Assembly (NCBI RefSeq): GCF_003670115.1 | Contig: NZ_QQTY01000002.1 | Coordinates: 434,001 to 498,000 of the forward strand | DNA: 64,000 nt | Source: Natronorubrum halophilum | Lineage (GTDB): Archaea > Halobacteriota > Halobacteria > Halobacteriales > Natrialbaceae | Reading direction: 5' to 3' | Shown here: positions 49,147-57,525 of the stretch, piece after piece | Layout: the number at the start of each line of letters is the position of its first letter | Position numbering within the stretch: the stretch's first letter is position 1 | Notes under the pieces: generated by a model | What the model saw: only the letters and a program-made list of their open reading frames with translations | What the model was told of the DNA's origin: nothing | Database searches by the model: none | Translations under genes and position numbers: made by a program

Positions 49147-51858
49147 TCACAGTTCGGGAACGTTCATGTGGAACCCTTCGGACCGCGACTCGACCAGACA
49201 GAGATGATAGCCCTGTTTCCGCGAGAGATTGACGTAGCTCAGTTTCGAGCCGCGGCTGAGAAGACCGCTACTCGTCGCCCGCTCTGCCACCTCGAGCGCG
49301 CCGGGGTCGAAGTAACTCGAGGTGACGACGGTCGCGGCCGCGAGCGACGGATAGTTCGCCTTGACAGCCGAGGCCGCCTCTTCCATCTCCTCGAGCATGG
49401 GTTCCGTCGCGGGCTCGCGCGAGTCGTTCAGGTTCGCGACGACCAGCGGGTTCCCCATCTTGTCGAACGCCACGACGTCGAACGTTACCTCGTCGGGAAC
49501 GTCTTCGGTATCGTCGTCCGCGAGCGAGATCGTCGCGCCCAGTTCGGCGCGATCGATCCGCGGAATCGCGTCGTAGAGATCCCCCAGCGCGTCGGCGTTG
49601 CCGGTGTCTCGGATCTCGTAGAGCACCGTCGCGGTGAGCCAGTCGACGAACCGGTGTTCCATCGTTCCGGTCAGAAACGCCTCGTAGCGTTCGCCGTCGA
49701 CTGCGACGTCGGCCGCGTCGAACCCGGTGTGGTGCTCGAGTCGCAGGTTCGAGGCGACCTCGTCGCGATCCGCCTGGCCGTCGTGGGCCGTCTCGAGCGT
49801 CGGCTGACTCTTCGAGGTGTAGCGGACGAAGAGATTCGTTTCGGCGAGGGCTCGCTGGGGCGACAGCTGCGTGCTCGCGTCCGACTCGCTCGCACCGCCG
49901 GTCGCCTCGCGGGCCCGTTCCAGGTCGGTCTGGAGCGTCTCGACTCTCGATCGGAGCCGTTCGACTGTCGAGGAGAGCTCCTCGTTTTCCGATCGAAGCT
50001 GATCGCGCTCGGCCTCGAGCTCCTCGGCTTTGGCTACGAGCGCGTCGCGTTGCTCCGCGAGCGTCTCCAGTCGCCGTGTGAGCGTCGCAACCCGCTGGTC
50101 GTGTTCGGCGCTCGAACCGGCGGCGCTCGCCGTCGCTGATTCGTCGCTCGAGTCGGTGCCGGCTCCGGCGTCGGCGCGATCAGTCCGCCCCGTCGGTTGT
50201 CGGGTCTGGGTACCCTCGGTGGAACGCTGGCGCTGTCGACCAGTCTGCGTCGAGCCCGTCGCCGATTCGGTGACCGACGTCGATGCGTTCCGGGATCCGC
50301 CGTCGGACTGTTCGGCGGCGTCCGATCCCGACGATCGACGATTTTGCGTCCGCTGGGTCGTCCCACCGTGGTTCTCGTTCGAGTCTCTCCCGCCCGATTC
50401 GGCCGTCTCGCTGTGGTCCGGATCGATCGACGGGATGGTGCGCGCTTCGCGCCACTGCTCTTCTTCTTCGAACCGCTCCTCCGGAATCTCCGATTTCTCG
50501 GGTCGTGGGGTCGGGTCTGGCCTCGAGCCGGCGGGGCCATTCGACGCCGATTCCTCGGCTGCGTCGTCCTCGGACTGGGACTCGATATCGTCCTCGGTCC
50601 AGGAGATATCGTTCTGATCCAGTTGCTCCGCTGCTTCCGCGACCGCAGCGGGGTCGGGACCCGAGCCTTCGGTGCGCTCGGTGTCGGCCCCAGCCGTCCG
50701 GATCTCATCGGAATCGACCGTGTCCGCGTCCGCAGTCGTGGCGTCGGTAGACTCGCCGCCGCTGGAGCCGGGACCAGCGTTCGCCTCCGCCGTTTCGGCC
50801 GACGGTGACGCGGGCTCGTGTCGGGTCCGTTCCGAGTCGGAACCGTCCCCACCGGTGCGGTCATCGTCCGATTCCAACTCGGCGGCGGTGTACTCGTGGG
50901 TCGTCCGTTCGGTATCTGCCTGCTCGTCTTCGACGGACGTCGAATCGAGTTCGGAGTCCGTCTCCACTCCCGCGTCGGTTATGCCGCTCGAGGTCGGCTC
51001 CGGTTCGGCGTCGTCGGTCGCCGTGATTCCCGACGGTTCCCCGGTCCCCTCGAGCGTCGACGAACCCGAGATGGCGTCGTCGATGGCGATGTCCTCGATC
51101 GCCGTGCCTGTGGTCGTCTCGTCGGCTGTCGTGGTATCCGGGTCCGTCCCCGAGAGGTCTATCGATCCGATCGCCGACTCCGTCGGATCCGTCTTCGGTT
51201 CGGAGCGGGCGACCGGGCGCTCGTCAGGTTCGCTTTTCGCCACCGCGTTCGCTGTCGGCTCGGCGTCGACTCCGGTTTCGATTCGCCCTTCGTCCCCGTC
51301 GCCGGCTTCGCTCTCGTCTGCCCCCGGGACGTCGGCCACGTCGATATCGACGGTTCGAACCTCGTAGATGCCGACCTCGTCGTCGGCTCGGTCGAACGCC
51401 TCGTCGTCGGTAAGCAGTCGTTCGGAGTTTCCGATATAGGCGGCCGCCATTCGGCGACCCCCGTAGTAGACGGCGTAGTAGTCGCCGCTGAGGACGTTTT
51501 CGCTCAGTTCGATGTAGCCGGTGAACGAGCCGTCCTGGAGCGTCTCGTCGACCTCCCGGAGCGCGGTCTCGTTCGTGTAGTATTTCGCTCTCGTTTCGCC
51601 GCCCCGTTCTTCCATCGCACAGAGGAGCGGGAGCGAGGGGTGTGGCGCCTCGTAAACGGTTCCCGACGCGCTCTCGAAATCCTCGATACCTCCGTCGACG
51701 ACGCCGACGACGCGGCCGTTGAGCATGAACAGCCACGTTCCGGTCGCGACGACGGCTCCCGAAAAATCGGCAGCAGCGAGATCGGCCAGACCATCGTACC
51801 CACCACTGAACGAACGAGAATCCCACTGTTCAACGCGCTCTTGCGTGCGCGAGTCCAT
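49147..51858 (-). CDS. Large haloarchaeal protein: two globular ends, acidic linker and coiled coil
   Basis: 903 aa. The N-terminal domain (about 1-170: SFSGGYDGLADLAAADFSGAVVATG, FMLNGRVVGVVDG, YYAVYYGGRRMAAAYIGNSERL) is conserved-looking and beta-rich. An unusually long Ser/Thr/Asp/Glu-rich low-complexity linker spans about 170-590. A coiled coil (about 590-660: ATLTRRLETLAEQRDALVAKAEELEAERDQL) follows. The C-terminal globular domain (about 690-903) has LFVRYTSKSQPTLETAH and LEHHTGFDAADVAVDGERYEAFLTG, ending in FHMNVPEL. No signal or TM. I believe it is the haloarchaeal DUF7527-type family, but the number is from memory. Function unknown. A GTATTTAG box lies about 27 bp upstream. Confidence 0.75.
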   Translation of the reverse strand: MDSRTQERVEQWDSRSFSGGYDGLADLAAADFSGAVVATGTWLFMLNGRVVGVVDGGIEDFESASGTVYEAPHPSLPLLCAMEERGGETRAKYYTNETALREVDETLQDGSFTGYIELSENVLSGDYYAVYYGGRRMAAAYIGNSERLLTDDEAFDRADDEVGIYEVRTVDIDVADVPGADESEAGDGDEGRIETGVDAEPTANAVAKSEPDERPVARSEPKTDPTESAIGSIDLSGTDPDTTTADETTTGTAIEDIAIDDAISGSSTLEGTGEPSGITATDDAEPEPTSSGITDAGVETDSELDSTSVEDEQADTERTTHEYTAAELESDDDRTGGDGSDSERTRHEPASPSAETAEANAGPGSSGGESTDATTADADTVDSDEIRTAGADTERTEGSGPDPAAVAEAAEQLDQNDISWTEDDIESQSEDDAAEESASNGPAGSRPDPTPRPEKSEIPEERFEEEEQWREARTIPSIDPDHSETAESGGRDSNENHGGTTQRTQNRRSSGSDAAEQSDGGSRNASTSVTESATGSTQTGRQRQRSTEGTQTRQPTGRTDRADAGAGTDSSDESATASAAGSSAEHDQRVATLTRRLETLAEQRDALVAKAEELEAERDQLRSENEELSSTVERLRSRVETLQTDLERAREATGGASESDASTQLSPQRALAETNLFVRYTSKSQPTLETAHDGQADRDEVASNLRLEHHTGFDAADVAVDGERYEAFLTGTMEHRFVDWLTATVLYEIRDTGNADALGDLYDAIPRIDRAELGATISLADDDTEDVPDEVTFDVVAFDKMGNPLVVANLNDSREPATEPMLEEMEEAASAVKANYPSLAAATVVTSSYFDPGALEVAERATSSGLLSRGSKLSYVNLSRKQGYHLCLVESRSEGFHMNVPEL

Positions 51859-51906
51859 ACGTCAACAAACGAGAACCGGACTAAATACGTTTCGCCTAGA
51901 TCGCCC

Positions 51907-52185
51907 TTATATCTTCGATTCGGCGTCCTCAGCGAGTTCCTTCATCCGCTTGCCGATTCGGCCGGCGCTCGAGAACTCGTCCTCGCTCATTCCTTTTGCG
52001 AGGGCGTTTCCGAGGACGAAGACGGCGTGTTTGTGTTCGCTCTTCGATTTGTGGACGTGGGAGGGATCGACGTCGAGTTGGTGGTAGGGATCGAAGAGTG
52101 CCTCATCGACGTCCTCGCGCTGGGAGAAATACTCCATGATGACGACGAGTTCTTCGTGGAGCTCGAGGAGTTCGTCTTTATGCAT
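51907..52185 (-). CDS. UPF0058 family protein
   Basis: 92 aa, all helical. MHKDELLELHEELVVIMEYFSQREDVDEALFDPYHQLDVDPSHVHKSKSEHKHAVFVLGNALAKGMSEDEFSSAGRIGKRMKELAED matches UPF0058. ATG at 52185 is supported by homology and by a GTTTAAG box (52210-52216) 25-31 bp upstream, so the message is leaderless. Cytosolic; function unknown. It is upstream of the 903-aa protein on the same strand, 48 bp apart. Confidence 0.85.
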   Translation of the reverse strand: MHKDELLELHEELVVIMEYFSQREDVDEALFDPYHQLDVDPSHVHKSKSEHKHAVFVLGNALAKGMSEDEFSSAGRIGKRMKELAEDAESKI

Positions 52186-52254
52186 GTCCGCGTGTACGGA
52201 CGGTTTCGGCTTAAACGTTGTGTGCAACCCGGACGCAAACCGAATCTGGAGTGC

Positions 52255-52905
52255 TTAGAAGCGCTGTTTGCCGGGTTTGCTGTCTGCGCGCTGATACTGC
52301 TCGAGGGCGAGGAGACCGATCCAGAGCCCGAAGGCGAGGGCGGCGACGAACTCCGGAACCGCAAACCACGCCGTCGGATCGCTCGTTCCGGTCCGAGACA
52401 GCAGCCACCCCAGCCAGACGAGCGGGTGGACGATTCCGAGCCAGAGCGAGTACAGTCCGAGTCGCTGTTCGTCCGCGAGAACCAGTCCGCTTCCGTAGAC
52501 CCACTGCGCGAACGGGGCAGCCCCGAAGTAGAGCACCGCAGCCACCCCGTGCAGATAGGTATCGAGGTAGAACTCGGTGTGGCCGAGGAAGAAGACGCCG
52601 ATGCCGATCAGTCCGACGGTCGCCGCCCACAGCAGGACGACTCCGAGCCGCTCGAGGACGTTCCGGCTCTCGAGCCAGAGTCGCCAGCCGAAGGGGACGC
52701 CGAGCAGCCCGCCGAGGATCAGTCCGCCATTGAACAGCAGGAAGGTCCGGGCCTCGTAGCGTCCCATATCCGAGAGCGCCCGGCCGCGCCACGTGAACGT
52801 CTCCGGGGACGCGATGAGCGTTGCGAGAACGATCACTCCCAGCGCGACGACCGGCGCGGCGAGTCCACACCCCGTTGCGATCCGACGCCAGTTCCTGTCG
52901 ATCAT
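52255..52905 (-). CDS. DUF998 membrane protein
   Basis: 216 aa with six hydrophobic segments. The pattern TFTWRGRALSDMGRYEARTFLLFNGGLILGGLLGVPFG (about residues 37-74), with ALSDMG, and the later HTEFYLDTYLHGVAAVLYFG block mark DUF998. Sugar-phosphate- or lipid-linked roles are sometimes proposed for this family, but none is shown here. A single gene with no operon partner. Confidence 0.82.
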   Translation of the reverse strand: MIDRNWRRIATGCGLAAPVVALGVIVLATLIASPETFTWRGRALSDMGRYEARTFLLFNGGLILGGLLGVPFGWRLWLESRNVLERLGVVLLWAATVGLIGIGVFFLGHTEFYLDTYLHGVAAVLYFGAAPFAQWVYGSGLVLADEQRLGLYSLWLGIVHPLVWLGWLLSRTGTSDPTAWFAVPEFVAALAFGLWIGLLALEQYQRADSKPGKQRF

Positions 52906-53080
52906 GGTCTTCGACTCGAGGGAGATCGCCCATCAAACTGTGCATTCGGCCGTTACCGTTCGTGAGGGCTGTGATTCGAACGATGTGGTCGTCGCTCGGG
53001 TTCGGAACCGGCAGTACAGCGCCGAAAATCACCGCGATCGGGGCCAAGCGGACCGGATAGCTCGATCTCCGTGAACGGGC

Positions 53081-54235
53081 TCAGTCCGCGGCACCAGTCG
53101 CCGTTTCGTCGCGCTGGTCAGCGGGGAACCACGCGAGTTCGTGGTCGGCGGTGATGCGAACGATGACGCGTTCGTCCGGATCGAACCGGTCGGCGTGGTT
53201 GTGCATACACTCGACGGTATCGCCGGAGTCGAGTTCGACGCGATAGAGGACGCTCGGACCGAGATACCGGCGGGAGACGACGCGGCCGTCGGCTTCGGAT
53301 CCCGCAGCCGGGACGGCCGTCACGTCGTCGGGCCGGACGAGCAGGTCGATGGCGGTCCCGTCGGACTGGTGGGCGAGGCCGTCGACGTCGTCGCGGAGCA
53401 CGCGTCCGAGAGCGGTGTCGACGCCGGCACCGCGGACCGCTCCCGAAAGGAAGCTGGCTCGGCCGAGAAAGTCAGCGATGAAGCGCGATTCGGGCCGTTG
53501 AAAGACCCGCTGTGGGCGATCGATCTGCTCGATGTCGCCCTCGTTCATCACCGCGATCCGATCGGAGATCGACAGCGCCTCCTCCTGGTCGTGGGTCACC
53601 GAAACCGCAGTGACGCCGGCTTCCGTAATGATTCGACGCACCTCCTCGCGCATCTCGACGCGGAGATCCACGTCCAGGTTCGAGAAGGGTTCATCGAGCA
53701 ACAGTATCTCGGGTTCGGGAGCGAGCGCCCGCGCGAGGGCGATCCGCTGTTGCTGGCCGCCGGAGAGTTCGTCCGGATAGTCCGCCCCGCGGCCCTCGAG
53801 ACGAACGAGTTCGAGCAGTTCGTCAACGCGGGCCTCGCGTTCGTCCGCGCCTCGTTTCCGAAGGGCGAAGCCGACGTTCTCGCGGGCGGTCAGGTGGGGA
53901 AAGAGGGCGAACTCCTGAAAGACGACGCCGACGCCGCGCTCTTCCGGTGGAACGAAGCGTCCGTTCCCCGCAACGTCGTCGCCCCGAAGTCGGATCTCCC
54001 CGGCGTTCGGTCGCTCGAGGCCGGCGATGAGCCGGAGCGTCGTCGTTTTGCCACAGCCCGATGGCCCGAGCACGGTGAGAATTTCGCCGTCGCGAACGGA
54101 CAGGGAGAGGTCGGGGACGACCGCTTCGCTGCCGTAGCGTTTCGCGACGCCCTCGAGTTCGAGTATCTCGTCGCCCGCGGCGGGTTCCGGCGGTGATCGC
54201 GCAGTTGCCGTCGTAAACGGGTGTTCGTTCGCCAT
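53081..54235 (-). CDS. ABC transporter ATP-binding protein (FbpC/PotA-like), orphan
   Basis: 384-aa ATPase. Walker A GPSGCGKTTT (about residues 51-60), the Q-loop VFQEFALFPHL, the signature LSGGQQQRIALARALAPEP and Walker B EILLLDEPFSNLD with the switch His in VTHDQEEA are all intact. The C-terminal 110 residues are a TOBE-type domain as in Fe3+, sulfate, polyamine and sugar importers; the LARRGAD variable region does not decide the substrate. Alternative start 54292 would add 19 residues. No permease or binding-protein gene lies next to it, so the transporter partners are elsewhere. Confidence 0.9.
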   Translation of the reverse strand: MANEHPFTTATARSPPEPAAGDEILELEGVAKRYGSEAVVPDLSLSVRDGEILTVLGPSGCGKTTTLRLIAGLERPNAGEIRLRGDDVAGNGRFVPPEERGVGVVFQEFALFPHLTARENVGFALRKRGADEREARVDELLELVRLEGRGADYPDELSGGQQQRIALARALAPEPEILLLDEPFSNLDVDLRVEMREEVRRIITEAGVTAVSVTHDQEEALSISDRIAVMNEGDIEQIDRPQRVFQRPESRFIADFLGRASFLSGAVRGAGVDTALGRVLRDDVDGLAHQSDGTAIDLLVRPDDVTAVPAAGSEADGRVVSRRYLGPSVLYRVELDSGDTVECMHNHADRFDPDERVIVRITADHELAWFPADQRDETATGAAD

Positions 54236-54350
54236 ATATGACTCCGGCGTCTGCCGGCGTTCGGTCGGTTCAGGCCGGTGTAATCCACTCATAGCCGCCG
54301 TTCAGCATCACTGGCGTGTGAGCGCCGAAAGTCAGACCGAACGCGACGAG

Positions 54351-54821
54351 TTAGAGTTCGACGCCGCTCGGGATCAGACTGTGCTGTCGAAGCAGGTCTC
54401 CCTCGTCATCGTAGACGAGGAACGTCCGCTTGTCGTAGGTGACGAAGTCGTCACCGTCGAGCGAGATTTCGACCTCGTACCGCCCGTCGTCTTCGGGGGC
54501 CTCCTCGCCGTAGCCGCGAGCAGCCTGGATGAACGACAGGACGTCGTCAGCGTCCTCGTTGAGCTCGAGGATGAACTCCCCGGTCACTCGGTTGGTTACG
54601 CTCACGACGCCTGCGCTATCGGTGTCCAGTGGCTTCTGTAGCCGGAGCGCAACGTCGGTTTCCCCGGCCTCGAGGAGTTCTCCGTCGGGACCGGTAAGGC
54701 GCTCGCGGAGCATCGTCGCCGGGCCAGTAAAGTTGATCGCTACCGAGGGTTTGCTCGGTTCGCTATCGGTCTCGACCCAGTCGACATTGTTGACATCTAG
54801 TGTGAAGTGCTCGCGCCTCAT
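54351..54821 (-). CDS. DUF5793-like protein
   Basis: 156 aa from the ATG at 54821. MRREHFTLDVNNVDWVE, PSVAINFTGPATMLRERLTGPDGELLEAGETDVALRLQ, VTNRVTGEFILELNEDADDVLSFIQAARGYG and YEVEISLDGDDFVTYDKRTFLVYDDEGDLLRQHSLIPSGVEL form a two-part beta-rich protein that I match to DUF5793. Homologues start at MRRxHFTLDV, favouring this Met over the earlier one at 54866. Function unknown; cytosolic. Confidence 0.82.
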   Translation of the reverse strand: MRREHFTLDVNNVDWVETDSEPSKPSVAINFTGPATMLRERLTGPDGELLEAGETDVALRLQKPLDTDSAGVVSVTNRVTGEFILELNEDADDVLSFIQAARGYGEEAPEDDGRYEVEISLDGDDFVTYDKRTFLVYDDEGDLLRQHSLIPSGVEL

Positions 54822-55021
54822 TCCGTACCAGACGGTTCGCACTCCCACCGTATCAACGTAACGCACAACGGATCAGGGATTCGGACGATCCGCGCTCGCG
54901 TTCGTCGACGGGTTGCGGCCGGTTCGACGCTCGATCCGCGGTGTCCGCCGCGCCGGCCGGCGCGAGGTCGGCCCGACGGTCGTTGCGAACGCTTTTGCGC
55001 GTCCCGAGACGAGGATCGACA

Positions 55022-55741
55022 ATGGCCGAGGAGCAGGAGCGAGGGCGAGTCCGCGACCCGGCCCGACGGGCCGCCGTTCGCGATACCTACGACCGCATTG
55101 CGACGCACTTCGCCGCTACCAGAGCGTACGCCTGGCCCGAAGTCGAGGCGTTCCTTGAGACGCACGCGCACGTGTGCACGGCAGATTCAAGCGAGTCTGC
55201 TGTCGGTCTCGACCTCGGCTGTGGCAACTGCCGGCACGCCGAACTGCTGACCGAACACTGCGCACCCGTCGTCGGACTCGATGTGAGCCGCGGCCTGCTC
55301 GAAACCGGTCGCGAGCGCGCGCGAGAACGCGAGTTCGACGTCGAACTCTGTCAGGGCGATGCGTCCGAACTGCCGCTGGCAACCGACAGCGTGGCCCTCG
55401 CGGTCTACGTCGCGACGCTCCATCACCTCCCGACGCAACGGGCTCGCCGGGCCAGCCTCGACGAACTCGCGCGCGTGATCGCCGCCGACGGTCGCGCGCT
55501 CGTCAGCGCGTGGTCGACCGCCCACGACAAGTTCGACGAAACGGAGGGGTTCGACACGACCATCGAGTGGACGCTCCCCGACGGCGAACCAGTCGATCGG
55601 TTCTACCACATCTACTCGCCCGAGGAGTTCGAAACCGATCTCGCCGAGAGCGACCTCGAGGTACTCGAATGGGAGCTCTCGAGCGGCAACTGCTATGCGA
55701 CGGTGGCTGGATCGGAGACGGACCCCGACGAGGATGCGTGA
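55022..55741 (+). CDS. Trm9/AlkB8-like SAM methyltransferase with a palindrome-encoded insert
   Basis: 239-aa class I methyltransferase. AVRDTYDRIATHFAATRAYAWPEVEAFLE is the Trm9-type N-terminus (tRNA wobble-uridine carboxymethyl esterification in yeast), SAM motif I is VGLDLGCGNCRHAELL (about residues 61-76), with DASELPLATDSVALAVYVATLHHLP, and HDKFDETEGFDTTIEWTLPDGEPVDRFYHIY is the Trm9-like C-terminal block. Between FLETHAH and VGLDLG is CTADSSESA, encoded by a DNA hairpin. Trm112 (46623) is the expected partner, and is in this window. Whether it modifies tRNA here is inferred. Confidence 0.85.
   Translation: MAEEQERGRVRDPARRAAVRDTYDRIATHFAATRAYAWPEVEAFLETHAHVCTADSSESAVGLDLGCGNCRHAELLTEHCAPVVGLDVSRGLLETGRERAREREFDVELCQGDASELPLATDSVALAVYVATLHHLPTQRARRASLDELARVIAADGRALVSAWSTAHDKFDETEGFDTTIEWTLPDGEPVDRFYHIYSPEEFETDLAESDLEVLEWELSSGNCYATVAGSETDPDEDA
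55181..55200 (+). repeat. Palindrome inside the Trm9-like gene
   Basis: 8-bp arms GCAGATTC / GAGTCTGC around AAGC, with one wobble mismatch, coding for ADSSESA in frame. A second imperfect palindrome GCACGTGTGC lies just before (about 55168-55177). Confidence 0.5.
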
Positions 55742-55817
55742 GCGCGCCCGAGCAGGGACCTCGATCGATAGTGTCGGGAATGGCCGACTCGAGCGGGTTG
55801 GACGAAAACGGAAGCGC

Positions 55818-55824
55818 CTTAAAC
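55818..55824 (+). promoter_or_regulatory. TATA-like box of tRNA-Gly
   Basis: CTTAAAC centred about 27 bp before the tRNA 5' end at 55848. Confidence 0.55.
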
Positions 55825-55847
55825 ACGGAACCAGAATCGGGAGATGC

Positions 55848-55918
55848 GCGCGGATGGTCTAGTGGTAGGACCTGAGCCTTCCAAGCTCATGGCCCGGGTT
55901 CAAATCCCGGTCCGCGCA
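55848..55918 (+). tRNA. tRNA-Gly (anticodon TCC)
   Basis: 71-nt cloverleaf. Acceptor GCGCGGA/TCCGCGC, D-arm GTCT/GGAC, anticodon stem TGAGC/GCTCA around loop CTTCCAA (anticodon TCC) and T-loop TTCAAAT with CCGGG/CCCGG. Discriminator A; CCA not encoded. A second copy of its last 22 nt lies at 56013. Confidence 0.95.
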
Positions 55919-56037
55919 CTTTTCGACGAACGGAGGCGAGGAGAACATGCGCGAGAGGGATTTGAATTCCGGAAGACGCTCGCGAGCGAAGCAAGTGAGA
56001 CCGACTTCAGGTGGTTCAAATCCCGGTCCACGCACTT
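55897..56037 (+). repeat. Duplicated 3' end of tRNA-Gly (possible att scar)
   Basis: 25 bp from the T-arm through the acceptor 3' strand and the following TT (55897-55921) recur at 56013-56037 with one mismatch (CGCG to CACG). The 116 bp between starts hold no gene, but include an inverted T-loop-like GGGATTTGAATTCC (about 55960-55973). The pattern is that left by tRNA-targeting integrases. Confidence 0.6.
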
Positions 56038-56155
56038 CTGTCGCGAGCAACCTCGAGAGTGACGGCACGCTACACTCGAGGTGCGAACTGACGAAAAGAG
56101 TCCGCGTAGCCGATAGGCCTTTGTGTTACGTTCACATTGGACAGCCTGCATCGTC

Positions 56156-56425
56156 ATGAAACCGTGCCAAAACTGTCAGGCGGCCATCGACGAGTATCTC
56201 TTGGATAAACAACTCGAACCCCTGCGCGAACTCACGGTCGACGACTTCAACATCTGCGCCGACTGCGCGACCATCGTTTCCGATGCGTGCGTGGAGTGTG
56301 GCGGCGCGGTCTACGTTCCTCGGAGCGTCACCGCCACGCCCGATTACTGCCCGGCGTGTCGGTCCAGTCACATCGAACGCACCGGTCACGATCCCGGCTG
56401 GAATCTCGATACCACGTCCGTCTGA
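56156..56425 (+). CDS. Double zinc-ribbon protein
   Basis: 89 aa. Four Cys pairs: CQNC (residues 4-7), CADC (about 36-39), CVEC (about 46-49) and CPAC (about 68-71), giving two zinc sites. ATG at 56156 gives MKPCQNCQAAIDEYLLDKQ; an upstream start is unneeded. The rest (VYVPRSVTATPDY, SSHIERTGHDP) has no known domain. Small cytosolic protein, perhaps nucleic-acid or protein binding. It lies next to the tRNA-derived repeat. Confidence 0.75.
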   Translation: MKPCQNCQAAIDEYLLDKQLEPLRELTVDDFNICADCATIVSDACVECGGAVYVPRSVTATPDYCPACRSSHIERTGHDPGWNLDTTSV

Positions 56426-56714
56426 ACGGCACGCGTCCGTTCGCAGCCACTCGTTCACTCGTTTTTTCCGGTTGCGTCATTCATAGCGCGATCGGCGACG
56501 AGGACGGAGCCGGGCTGGACAGCCCGCTGGAAAGCGATCGGGAGAGCGTCCTCGAGCACTGATCGTCGACCGGCGGATCGTGGGAGGGCTGTGCCGCGGG
56601 GCTAGCCGACGAACGCAGAGCAGAACGCGAGAAAGAACACCGTTCGGCGACGAAAGACGGCGTTTTGTGACTCGACGCGTCGAAATCGGCTCTACCGCGC
56701 TCGTCCACAACTCG

Positions 56715-57440
56715 TCAGCCGGCGCTTTTCTGGATCGCTCGCTCCAGTCTCGCAACGAGTTGCGTGTCGTCGACCCAGAACCCTTCGAACTCGCCGTCGT
56801 CGCGCTCTTTCGCCAGCAGCCCACTGGTCCAGAGTTCGTCACCGTCGCCGTCGAAGACGAGCATCCAGTACGAGCCGATCTCGTCGCCGGAATCGGCGTG
56901 GATCGTTACGCCCGGAATCGGTGGTCGGTCCCACTCATCGTCGATATAGACGGCGATATCGAGGGCCGACTCCGCGGCGAGACGGCTGTAGACCGGCACC
57001 ATCGCCTCGAGTGCGCTCGATCGCTGGAAGCCGACCCGAAGCGTGCCGCTGGCGACCCGCCAGGCCCGAGTTTCGATCGCGCGGCTGACCGCGAGCAGTT
57101 GCCGTCGCTGGAGGGCGTGCCACACCGTCGAGTCGAACACCTCGATCACGCGCCGGTGTGGCACATCGCCGAGCGCCCCGTTCCAGGGTTCGTGAATCGG
57201 CGGCTCGAGAAAATCTCGGACGGCCTCGAGGCCGATAGCGGCGCTGAACTCGCCGTCCTGGCGGACGACGAGAAAGCTCTGACTGGCCGCCGTCGCGTCC
57301 GGAAGCGAGCGGTAGTCGACGGATTCGACGCTGATCGCCGCCTCGAGCCAGTCGACGAGTTCGGGCTTCGGTGCGGGCGCATAGACGGTGACCGTTCGTA
57401 CCGGCCCCTCGATCCGGTCGAAGTAATCGGAGAGCGTCAT
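56715..57440 (-). CDS. DICT sensory domain protein
   Basis: 241 aa. MTLSDYFDRIEGPVRTVTVYAPAPKPELVDWLEAAIS, VDYRSLPDATAASQSFLVVRQDGEFSAAIGLEAVRDFLEPPIHEPWNGALGDVPHRRVIEVFDSTVWHALQRRQLLAVSRAIETRAWRVASGTLRVGFQRSSALEAMVPVYSRLAAES is the DICT (diguanylate-cyclase/two-component linked) sensory fold; it binds an unknown ligand. ATG at 57440 is supported by homology; the open frame upstream to 57713 is Arg/Ser-rich and not coding. It is 85 bp downstream of the DUF7344 gene on the same strand. Confidence 0.85.
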   Translation of the reverse strand: MTLSDYFDRIEGPVRTVTVYAPAPKPELVDWLEAAISVESVDYRSLPDATAASQSFLVVRQDGEFSAAIGLEAVRDFLEPPIHEPWNGALGDVPHRRVIEVFDSTVWHALQRRQLLAVSRAIETRAWRVASGTLRVGFQRSSALEAMVPVYSRLAAESALDIAVYIDDEWDRPPIPGVTIHADSGDEIGSYWMLVFDGDGDELWTSGLLAKERDDGEFEGFWVDDTQLVARLERAIQKSAG

Positions 57441-57525
57441 CGGGTTCGCCCCTCGAGCGATGGCGGACGGGTGAACCCGTAGCGAGTGGGTGCGCACCCG
57501 GAGCGACCAGGCAGTCGACGGGGAG

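Noticed and set aside
50818-52965. A 715-codon plus-strand frame
   Set aside because: Runs across three minus-strand genes with known family patterns; composition is shadow-like.
56013-56037. A second tRNA gene
   Set aside because: Only the 3' T-arm and acceptor strand are present; there is no D-arm or anticodon arm.
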